Part shown: piece by piece, positions 8,014 to 14,749 of the stretch
Layout of the letters: each line of letters opens with the position of its first letter
How positions within the stretch are numbered: the stretch's first letter is position 1
NCBI GenBank assembly: GCA_002308435.1
Contig: DBUY01000046.1
Span: 1-20,263, forward strand
Direction: 5' to 3'
DNA from: Proteobacteria bacterium UBA1278
Lineage (GTDB): Bacteria; Pseudomonadota; Gammaproteobacteria; Comchoanobacterales; Comchoanobacteraceae
Length of the DNA: 20,263 bases
Notes under the pieces: generated by a model
What the model saw: only the letters and a program-made list of their open reading frames with translations
Databases searched by the model: none
What the model was told of the DNA's origin: nothing
Position numbers and translations under genes: made by a program

Positions 8014-9561
8014 CTACTGGCGCTTATCAATATGCCATTGGTCAATGTGTGTATACAAGCTGATAGCCGCCAAACGAACTGGCTCCGCTTTCACTTTGAG
8101 ACTATTATCGTTACGGACCGCTGAAAATAAGAATTGCTCTGTGAAGAAACGAATGCCAGAGTTGTAACCCAATTTTTGGTTTGCAGCGAATATCAACCCA
8201 TAACCCTTACTGTCACCGACAGAGACTGGATCCGAAGCACTCGCAGCATATTTGTTGCTGATACCAACAAGACTAGCCATGTGACTTTGCTTCATCAGCC
8301 CCACACCCAGAGTCAACGGGCCAAACTCTGATGCGTCCATAAATGTATAGTCAAGCCCCATATAATAATCATTGATTCGACCCGCTAATTCATCTGCATT
8401 GGCATCATCTCCATAATCAAACAGCGTCCGGTAGGATATACTTGCATCGACATACCCAAGAGACATCTTTGAGCCCATTAAAAATGACTGATACGGAGAG
8501 CTCGCATTACGCCCGGTCGCTTGGCACATAGACCATGTTGAAGCGTTATTATTATTATCAGGCTGTGTAGATACGACCTGGCACGCGCCTGGCCACGAGG
8601 AAGCATATTGGCTCAGCATACTCAACCGTGCCCACAGGGCATCATAGGTATACCGGGCACCCAATTGCACATACTGATCGCTGAACTGATCAGGCGTATT
8701 GCTGTACGCTGCCTGCAACAACCAATCTCGATATGGCATCGTATAAGTAATACCGTCGAACACTTCTTGGTTACGATTAATACCCCATAATCGGAGACCT
8801 GTCCCATTAGGCTCATTGGCACCTGATTTGATAGCACCTGTGCCATTAGTCACACGCCCCATGAAGGTCTTGTCTGCTTTGTTGTATAAACTCACACCCG
8901 AAACTGACTGATAAAACTTATTGTTCACACCGGAACCAAGCGCAAGAAAGTCAGTGGCCATTCGATCAAATGTATCACTGCGGCCAAGGGTCAATATACC
9001 AAGCTTATTTGAAACAAGGTGGATCACGTACTGACGCAGGTTGAGCGATAATCCATTCATACTGGGTTGTTGATTCACATCTAGCAAGGTCAAATCCCAA
9101 TTATCATCAGTGACGTCAGACTGACCATAACCCGCTCCCGAGCCAGCGCCGACAGTAATCACAGGGCGTATCGAGTAGTTGTCATTCAGTGCATACAGCG
9201 CCTGTGTCTGCCATAAAAAATCAGACACACCCATAGACAAATAATTATTTTGCCCTTCTGGCATCCCATTGGAAGCGACGCGGGTCGTATACTCAAAGCC
9301 AAATTTAGAGTACAAGGTGCCGTCCAAGGGCTCGAGGTAACGATCGATATTTACAGACTGGTCTACGGCCTGATCAGCTGCAGAAGCGGCCTGAGAATCA
9401 TCATCAGATTCTTGTGGTTGCGCATCGTGCACGGAATCGTTGGCGTCATCAACAAGCACATCATCGGGGTTTGCAACGTCTTGTGCGTACACCTGAGATA
9501 AGGTCAAAGCCAAATATAGAAGCGGTGAGATTGGCCAGAGTTTTATAGATTTGACGTGCAT
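8014..9561 (-). CDS. Outer-membrane porin with acidic N-terminal linker
   Basis: This 515-residue protein is predicted to form an outer-membrane beta-barrel channel. It has a signal peptide with likely cleavage after VYA (residue 26). A 45-residue linker rich in Asp, Gln, Ser and Ala follows at about 27-71, then alternating amphipathic strands from about 80 to the end. Porin-like features are LGRSDTFDRMATDF (the usual LGRQ segment), Gly/Asn-rich loops and aromatic-bordered strands. Two cysteines at about 327 and 346 bracket a loop containing four Asn residues encoded by a short TTA/AAT triplet repeat. The last residues are WHIDKRQ, so a classical terminal Phe or Tyr is lacking. The gene has its own strong promoter and an upstream dyad. 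It resembles the Gram-negative porin superfamily but cannot be given a named homologue. Substrate is unknown. Confidence 0.8.
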   Translation of the reverse strand: MHVKSIKLWPISPLLYLALTLSQVYAQDVANPDDVLVDDANDSVHDAQPQESDDDSQAASAADQAVDQSVNIDRYLEPLDGTLYSKFGFEYTTRVASNGMPEGQNNYLSMGVSDFLWQTQALYALNDNYSIRPVITVGAGSGAGYGQSDVTDDNWDLTLLDVNQQPSMNGLSLNLRQYVIHLVSNKLGILTLGRSDTFDRMATDFLALGSGVNNKFYQSVSGVSLYNKADKTFMGRVTNGTGAIKSGANEPNGTGLRLWGINRNQEVFDGITYTMPYRDWLLQAAYSNTPDQFSDQYVQLGARYTYDALWARLSMLSQYASSWPGACQVVSTQPDNNNNASTWSMCQATGRNASSPYQSFLMGSKMSLGYVDASISYRTLFDYGDDANADELAGRINDYYMGLDYTFMDASEFGPLTLGVGLMKQSHMASLVGISNKYAASASDPVSVGDSKGYGLIFAANQKLGYNSGIRFFTEQFLFSAVRNDNSLKVKAEPVRLAAISLYTHIDQWHIDKRQ

Positions 9562-9591
9562 ATTAGCGCATGGTTAAGTCTTTATATACTT

Positions 9592-9620
9592 AGTTTATGA
9601 GATGACGTCGTTGATGTCAA
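9592..9620 (-). promoter_or_regulatory. Porin promoter overlapped by a dyad
   Basis: On the minus strand, TTGACA (9615-9620) is followed by a 17-base spacer and TAAACT (9592-9597), upstream of the porin ATG at 9561. An imperfect dyad, TGACGTC-GTT-GATGTCA at 9603-9619 (plus strand, one mismatch), covers most of the -35 box and spacer, where a repressor or activator could bind. The leader carries no clear ribosome-binding site, and a two-codon ATG-CGC-TAA unit lies one base before the porin ATG. Confidence 0.5.
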
Positions 9621-9663
9621 TTCAGTGTATGCTTACATTACAAACGACAGTCAACTGGGTGTA

Positions 9664-9692
9664 TTGTTCGCATCGCGAAAACACGATATAAT
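9664..9692 (+). promoter_or_regulatory. Promoter of the FMN-binding oxidase-like gene (probably leaderless)
   Basis: TTGTTC (9664-9669), a 17-base spacer and a perfect TATAAT (9687-9692) precede the ATG at 9699. The predicted transcription start coincides with, or lies within a base or two of, that ATG, and no ribosome-binding site is present, which suggests a leaderless mRNA. Confidence 0.5.
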
Positions 9693-9698
9693 CCACAG

Positions 9699-10340
9699 AT
9701 GAACAACAAAAACAGCAGCACACGGCCGCCGACACCCACGGAGCCAAAAGCACTACTGGCTCAATCATGGGACCTAATACAATGCGGTGTACAGCAACGC
9801 AAGCATAGCTACCACGCGGTTTATATGAGCTATATTGCAAACAATACGCCCCGAAGTGCGACATTGGTACCACGGCACCTCGACCGACAACACTTCACAC
9901 TCAACTGCCACACTGACATTCGATCAGGAAAAATCAAACATCTACGCAAAAATAACCAGGTCTGCCTACTATTCTGGTGTCGAGAACACAAAACGCAACT
10001 TCGTTTGAACGGGACAGTTACCATACAGCATGACAACACATTTACCCAAGCCATCTGGGAAAGTTTGCGCCCGATGTCAAGAGTATGCTATGCCGCTGAT
10101 ATTGCACCCAGCACTGAGACAACCACCAGCAACTCAGGCTTCACAACAGCGCAGTGGGAAAACCGTCAAACCCTCTGTAACTCGAGTGATGCCTACCAAC
10201 ACTTCGCAGTATTACAAGTTCACATTGAGATGATAGAGCGTCTTGATTTATGTGTGACTGGCCATCAGAAAATCCGATTTAAAAAATTAACAAGTCCTGA
10301 GTCTCAAACCACATGGATACACCAATGGCTAGCGCCCTGA
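9699..10340 (+). CDS. Pyridoxamine 5'-phosphate oxidase-fold, FMN-binding protein
   Basis: This 213-residue protein looks like the FMN-binding split-barrel group related to pyridoxamine 5'-phosphate oxidase, closer to the Alr4036-type branch (Pyridox_oxase_2) than to PdxH itself. Supporting blocks are SATLVPRHLD (strand of the FMN site), FTLNCHTDIRSGKIKHL (the usual HTDxRSxK segment that contacts flavin phosphate), QVCLLFWCREHKTQLRLNGTV, and WESLRPMSRVCYA. The C-terminal PdxH signature for pyridoxal phosphate binding (RLHDR type) is absent. The first 16 residues are a polar Pro/Thr-rich leader. The start at ATG 9699 has a perfect -10 box immediately upstream and no ribosome-binding site. The substrate is unknown; a flavin-dependent oxidoreductase or flavin-binding role is inferred. 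It lies upstream of bamE but is probably transcribed alone. Confidence 0.75.
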   Translation: MNNKNSSTRPPTPTEPKALLAQSWDLIQCGVQQRKHSYHAVYMSYIANNTPRSATLVPRHLDRQHFTLNCHTDIRSGKIKHLRKNNQVCLLFWCREHKTQLRLNGTVTIQHDNTFTQAIWESLRPMSRVCYAADIAPSTETTTSNSGFTTAQWENRQTLCNSSDAYQHFAVLQVHIEMIERLDLCVTGHQKIRFKKLTSPESQTTWIHQWLAP

Positions 10341-10357
10341 AGATTTGCACATAATAC

Positions 10358-10386
10358 TTGATAGCAGGACGGTAAAGTGATAGTCT
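10358..10386 (+). promoter_or_regulatory. Possible bamE promoter
   Basis: TTGATA (10358-10363), a 17-base spacer and TAGTCT (10381-10386) lie 25 bases before the bamE ATG. The -10 box is only a partial match. The leader is A-rich with no clear ribosome-binding site. Confidence 0.3.
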
Positions 10387-10411
10387 ACGCAAAAATGATA
10401 CAGTAAAAAAT

Positions 10412-10726
10412 ATGACGCGTTATCTTCTGACTATCCTCGCGCTGACATTGACTGGGTGTAGCGCATTCCAGACTACGGATGATGGAAAATACGGCAATAG
10501 TACACAGGGCATACCTGTATCACAGCTGGATGTAGAGAAACTCAAGATCGGTATGCATAAACGCAAAGTGGCTGACATCATTGGACACCCACCCCATATC
10601 AATCCATTTGCACCGGACACATGGACATACACATTTACCAAGAACGGACAGCAAGACCCCGATGTGCTCGTACTGACCTTCAAAAACCACAATCTTGTAA
10701 AGATTCAACGATCACCGCAATCATAA
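10412..10726 (+). CDS. bamE: Outer-membrane assembly lipoprotein BamE
   Basis: BamE is a small lipoprotein of the BAM complex that folds and inserts outer-membrane beta-barrels. The 104-residue precursor has a short signal peptide with lipobox LTGC, so Cys16 would be lipidated. The mature domain shows the SmpA/OmlA pattern: a short extended N-terminal segment, QLDVEKLKIGMHKRKVADIIGHP (helix pair with the conserved KLxxGMxxxxVxxxxGxP motif), then PDTWTYTF and VLVLTFKNHNLVKI, the two-helix, three-strand fold. Size is typical. It lies close to ratA and smpB, as in E. coli, where bamE, ratA/ratB and smpB are neighbours. In this genome ratA is on the opposite strand, facing bamE. Confidence 0.93.
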   Translation: MTRYLLTILALTLTGCSAFQTTDDGKYGNSTQGIPVSQLDVEKLKIGMHKRKVADIIGHPPHINPFAPDTWTYTFTKNGQQDPDVLVLTFKNHNLVKIQRSPQS

Positions 10727-10789
10727 ACAGTAGCGTCCAGAAGCCATTCTTTGAATACACTGGAGATAAGCACACTTGAAACAGATGAG

Positions 10790-11239
10790 CTATGCCTCGC
10801 CAAATCCATAAACTTGCTGTGCACGCTCAACAAACCGATCTACCATGGTATCCGCTACACGATCAAGAATACGGTTAATGACCCGATAGGTCCATCCATC
10901 GTGCATGTCGATTGCTAAATCTAACGACACTCGACAGTGACCGTCTTGCATATCTCGAAACAACCACTGTCCCTCCAGCGCTTGCATATCTCCTTGTAAT
11001 AGAGACAAACCAATACGACCAAACGGCTCCATGGTATTCTGGGTAACGACCGTGTAAGACAGTCCAAAATAACTAAAAACCATCTGGCCATGCACAATAT
11101 TCCCTTTTGTTGATAGTATCTCTGCAGATACGCAGTAAGGTAAAAATTGGGCGTAAGCGCCCACATCGCTTACCAACGCATACATTTCTTGACATGAATG
11201 TGATATAATCGCGTAACGATGAATCGCTTTTTGAACCAT
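10790..11239 (-). CDS. ratA: RatA family START/COQ10-like protein
   Basis: This 149-residue protein belongs to the polyketide cyclase/START superfamily branch that contains RatA and mitochondrial COQ10. In E. coli, RatA has been reported to bind 50S subunits and block 70S association, while homologues are linked to ubiquinone chaperoning; which role applies here is open. Family features are ISHSCQEMYALVSDVGAYAQFLPYC at the N terminus (the usual MFxLVxDVExYxxFLPWC), a set of beta strands with VVTQNTMEPFGRIGLSL, GQWLFRD, and a C-terminal helix MVDRFVERAQQVYG. The ATG at 11239 has a GGGGGA ribosome-binding site. It is divergent from smpB, with only 36 bases between the start codons, the classical ratA/smpB arrangement. 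Confidence 0.93.
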   Translation of the reverse strand: MVQKAIHRYAIISHSCQEMYALVSDVGAYAQFLPYCVSAEILSTKGNIVHGQMVFSYFGLSYTVVTQNTMEPFGRIGLSLLQGDMQALEGQWLFRDMQDGHCRVSLDLAIDMHDGWTYRVINRILDRVADTMVDRFVERAQQVYGFGEA

Positions 11240-11260
11240 CTATCCCCCAACTAGTACAAA
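11231..11260 (+). promoter_or_regulatory. Possible smpB promoter
   Basis: TTGAAC (11231-11236), an 18-base spacer and TACAAA (11255-11260) precede smpB. The -35 box overlaps the first codons of ratA and the spacer holds the ratA ribosome-binding site on the other strand. The smpB leader would be about 9 bases, without a clear ribosome-binding site. Confidence 0.3.
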
Positions 11261-11275
11261 GCACCCTGATAAATC

Positions 11276-11755
11276 ATGAAATCCTCACAACCCCAGTACT
11301 CTGAAATCTTAAGAAATAAAAAAGCTTATCACGATTTTTCGCTAGAAGACAAGTTTGACGCGGGACTTGTCCTTGAAGGCTGGGAAGTGAAGGCGATTCG
11401 GTCACATAAAATCAACCTAGTCGATAGTCACATCATTATCAAAAAGCAGGAATGCTATTTAATCGGCGCACACATTACCCCACTGTCCACAACTGCTAGC
11501 TATGTGAATACTGACCCAACACGCACCCGCAAACTCCTTTTACAACGACGAGAAATCAACAAACTTATTGGCGCAGTCAAACAAAAGGGCTACACCATTG
11601 TGCCTTGTAGCATCTATCTAAAAGACAACCTAATAAAGTGTCAAATTGCACTTGCGAAAGGAAAAAAACAACACGACAAACGCCAAGCAGACAAAGAAAA
11701 ATCGTGGCAGCGCGAAAAACAACAATTCATGAAAAAACAAATTAAAGGCGAGTAA
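11276..11755 (+). CDS. smpB: SsrA-binding protein SmpB
   Basis: SmpB binds tmRNA (SsrA) and delivers it to stalled ribosomes for trans-translation, releasing them and tagging the incomplete protein. The 159 residues show the family blocks in order: NKKAYHDFSLEDKFDAGLVL, EGWEVKAIRSHKINLVDSH, LIGAHITPLS, RTRKLLLQRREINKLIG, GYTIVPCSIYLKDNLIKCQIALAKGKK, and a lysine/arginine-rich C-terminal tail that in the family enters the mRNA channel. Length is typical. Start at ATG 11276 agrees with the family N terminus. It is divergent from ratA. No tmRNA gene is visible in the 128 bases downstream, although ssrA lies close to smpB in some bacteria. Confidence 0.97.
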   Translation: MKSSQPQYSEILRNKKAYHDFSLEDKFDAGLVLEGWEVKAIRSHKINLVDSHIIIKKQECYLIGAHITPLSTTASYVNTDPTRTRKLLLQRREINKLIGAVKQKGYTIVPCSIYLKDNLIKCQIALAKGKKQHDKRQADKEKSWQREKQQFMKKQIKGE

Positions 11756-11834
11756 TCAACATTGTTATCTTGTCAATTACAATGACTTAAATACAGCAAC
11801 ACATAATTAAGCATGATGCCAATTGCACTGTGAT

Positions 11835-11862
11835 TTGAAGTACTCTACACTGAATGTAAGAT
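11835..11862 (+). promoter_or_regulatory. Weak promoter candidate for the 931-codon gene
   Basis: TTGAAG (11835-11840), a 16-base spacer and TAAGAT (11857-11862) lie 21 bases before the ATG at 11884. The match is modest and no ribosome-binding site is evident in the leader. Confidence 0.25.
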
Positions 11863-11883
11863 TTATCCTACATCCGGCACAAC

Positions 11884-14679
11884 ATGAGACGCACATTAAA
11901 TCATAACCCACAAGCTATCCACGACTCGACTGATACAAACAGAGAAGGCGAAGTCGAGCAAGCTATCACATCACCAACGAGCGAGGATATATCACCATCA
12001 AGTACACCCAGCCGATTTGAGCGCTTAAAGGAACTCTCAATTGCTGACTATTATGATTTCATGACCAAAGACCCGATGTATGCCGGACCAGGGGATTTAC
12101 TGTTTTCTGACTTAACAATCAGTGAAGTTTCTCAGCTGACGACACATATGCTCAAGAGAAGCCAAGAAGGTAATGTCGATAGAAAAACAGCGAAAAAAAT
12201 CACGATAGCGTTTATAAAAGGATTGATCGATAAGGTTATCATTACACTAAGATCAGATAATGGCACCCGCGAAATTGCAGCCGAGATGAACAACCGATCA
12301 AATCAGGAGATTACTACTAGGCTGATACACGCCTTGTGTGGTGAATCAGGGGCGATTGTGAGCTTGTGTCAAGATGGCTCATTATCAAGCCGTGTCAGCT
12401 CAATCCTTAAACTCGCTAGAGGGAGTCTCTCCGTCTACAAAAATACTCAAAACATCGCACTCGTAAATTATGAGCGCGCACAAGGAGGCGATGGCAGACC
12501 TGAGCAATTTTCACAACTGGCAAATAAAATTACGCAAATCCAAAATTTGCTTCGACAGACGAACGAGAGCGACCACTATAACAGCAGGTCACAAAGCAAC
12601 GCAAAGATTTCAGAACTCCGTTTACTCAGAGCCGCACAGCTACTACAAGTGCATTTGCATAAGATAAGCCGACTAGAATTGCAAGCATCAAATCACACAG
12701 AGACACAACTCACCGAACTGAAAGACCGCACCAATAGCATTGTGGAGACCACGGCCAGCCATCTTTGTTTTGACTTCCTTGATGAGCTGATCACCTTTGT
12801 AGAAAATCACCTGAATCCTGGAGATAATCAATCTCAAGATAGCGCACAACACCTCATCGGAGGCGTATTGGGCTGTGTACGCCTCATCAAGGATAAAGAT
12901 CTACTCAACGGACTCGCACAAGCATATCGAATTTGGGATAGCTTTACAAAATCGCAAAACTGTTGGCATTCATACCAAATAGTGTGTGAAGACAAAAAAC
13001 TGAAAAAGGGAGTCTATGATCTATTTTTTGTACTGAGTCAAATTTGTCAGGTACTCTACAATCAGAGTAATGACAAAAAGACAAACGCCCTAGAGATATT
13101 AGCGCGCGACTCAATGCTGTTTTTAGAGGCATTCAGCAGCAAACCAGAACCAAACACACCTTTCTCTCGATGGAATTTTGCAGAGCAGCTCACATTGATC
13201 ATCGCCATTATCGGTGCTGATTGGCCAATTAAACGTATTCAAGCCATTTCGCAGATATCTGTAAATGAGGCAGGGAAATGGGCAAAATCTGTTGAGAACA
13301 TCTTGAAGAAAAGCCCAAATACGGACACACACCTTATTCAGTTATTCATAATGATGATAAACACACTTATCAAGACGTTATTACAAAAGCTCCCAGAAAA
13401 ACTAGAAACCAGCCAAAGCATCACAGAAATTGACCGTGTATTGACAGAAGAGTTCTCCTCTTTGAACAACCTGCTAGCGCAACCAAATAGTGACCATAGA
13501 TCATCAAATACTCAAATTGATACTACTGTAGTAATCAATTGGTATACCGCATTTCAAATTGTAAGATACATACTCAGTACTGAGCCAAATATTCTAGTCG
13601 GTGTAATCGAAGAAGTTAAAAACGCAGTACCCGATGCCAAGTATGTAATCAACCAAATCCTTAAACTACGCGATCAAGGCATATTCTCAGATGACAACCA
13701 CTCAGACAGCTCGGAACCTAGCGTTTATAAAAGCGCATTGAAGTTTTTCAGCGACGTGGCTAATATCACTGATCTAATCATCATCGCATGCGGAACGTTT
13801 GGCCAATTAGTCAGAGTAACATTACATGCATGGGCTAAACCTGCAAACGCACCTCAAAATACCGATGCGGCAGAAACAATTAGCCAACTCATCAACAATG
13901 TCACAACCGCAAACCTCATCACAACTGAAGCATCTAAGCAAAATAAACTGTATGCCGGCATCATCGCCGCGGCAAAGACCGCCGCTTATGAGCTTGTCCA
14001 CCAACCTAATACAGTGAAACTATTATTCTTAAGCGTGCACACATGTATGTCCTTTTTCATATTTGGACTCTGTAACATGATCTCCCTGGCTCATCTACGA
14101 TTTCATAAAAGAATGTTGGATCCTCTCATTCACGGACTACGGAATATTTTCGAAATCATTTGGGTACTGACTTGTCATCCGATCAGTATTTCACTATCTC
14201 TGCTACGCTTTGTCTCGTGTATCGCCAATCACATGACAAGAATTTCATTCGATATCATGAAAAAAATGGATACCAAGTGGCAAGCCACAATTGGCGTCAG
14301 CTTATGTTCAGTAGATTGGCTCACGCTTCGCATATTCCCTAACGCCTTTTCACTATTACATTTCGGTCTTTCACAACTGATCATTCAACTACAACCATTA
14401 TTCAGCACATTACTGAGCCATAGGTTACTCCAAGGGGTAAATGGAACCGCTATCGCGGCCACAGTCAGCGTGATTCTATTATTTGCCCTGTTACTACCGC
14501 AGATGAATGCTGAGGGGTTAACCACATCTGTACCAAAAGCACCAGCAGACCCCACACGCTCAAATGAACTGAACAACGAGAAAAAACCAGGAGTGATGGA
14601 AAGAATCAGCGGCTGGTGGCGCAGTATGACGGTAACGCCGGCGCTTAGAGTTGATAATACAGTAAGTGGAGCATATTGA
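11884..14679 (+). CDS. Large unrecognised protein with C-terminal membrane region (931 aa)
   Basis: I recognise no family in this 931-residue protein. The first 45 residues are polar and rich in Ser, Thr, Glu and Asn, apparently disordered. Residues of about 45-600 are hydrophilic and mostly helical by composition, with many heptad-like Leu/Ile positions (for example LRLLRAAQLLQVHLHKISRLEL) and no catalytic motif I can name. One hydrophobic segment lies near 630-648. From about 711 to 873 the protein is strongly hydrophobic, with clusters at 711-747, 755-790, 802-845 and 855-873, enough for several membrane helices. The last 55 residues are polar and include an amphipathic MERISGWWRSM stretch. 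There is no signal peptide. It converges on a second giant protein of similar size that also has a terminal membrane block and a polar tail. A structural membrane protein or secreted effector are both possible, and neither is shown. Confidence 0.75.
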   Translation: MRRTLNHNPQAIHDSTDTNREGEVEQAITSPTSEDISPSSTPSRFERLKELSIADYYDFMTKDPMYAGPGDLLFSDLTISEVSQLTTHMLKRSQEGNVDRKTAKKITIAFIKGLIDKVIITLRSDNGTREIAAEMNNRSNQEITTRLIHALCGESGAIVSLCQDGSLSSRVSSILKLARGSLSVYKNTQNIALVNYERAQGGDGRPEQFSQLANKITQIQNLLRQTNESDHYNSRSQSNAKISELRLLRAAQLLQVHLHKISRLELQASNHTETQLTELKDRTNSIVETTASHLCFDFLDELITFVENHLNPGDNQSQDSAQHLIGGVLGCVRLIKDKDLLNGLAQAYRIWDSFTKSQNCWHSYQIVCEDKKLKKGVYDLFFVLSQICQVLYNQSNDKKTNALEILARDSMLFLEAFSSKPEPNTPFSRWNFAEQLTLIIAIIGADWPIKRIQAISQISVNEAGKWAKSVENILKKSPNTDTHLIQLFIMMINTLIKTLLQKLPEKLETSQSITEIDRVLTEEFSSLNNLLAQPNSDHRSSNTQIDTTVVINWYTAFQIVRYILSTEPNILVGVIEEVKNAVPDAKYVINQILKLRDQGIFSDDNHSDSSEPSVYKSALKFFSDVANITDLIIIACGTFGQLVRVTLHAWAKPANAPQNTDAAETISQLINNVTTANLITTEASKQNKLYAGIIAAAKTAAYELVHQPNTVKLLFLSVHTCMSFFIFGLCNMISLAHLRFHKRMLDPLIHGLRNIFEIIWVLTCHPISISLSLLRFVSCIANHMTRISFDIMKKMDTKWQATIGVSLCSVDWLTLRIFPNAFSLLHFGLSQLIIQLQPLFSTLLSHRLLQGVNGTAIAATVSVILLFALLLPQMNAEGLTTSVPKAPADPTRSNELNNEKKPGVMERISGWWRSMTVTPALRVDNTVSGAY

Positions 14680-14749
14680 CGTTCACCCCAAAAATAATAA
14701 CCGTGGGTACCGAGGCTATACAATAATGACCACTTATGTGTAAAATAGT

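Noticed and set aside
9699..10340. Calling the FMN-binding gene pdxH
   Set aside because: The pyridoxal phosphate-binding C-terminal signature is missing and the blocks fit the Alr4036-type branch better.
11756..11883. Search for a tmRNA (ssrA) gene next to smpB
   Set aside because: The gap is only 128 bases and holds no tRNA-like acceptor ends or tag reading frame.
14680..14749. Search for a terminator between the two convergent giant genes
   Set aside because: No convincing hairpin with a T-run in this 70-base gap; only a short GGTACC palindrome.
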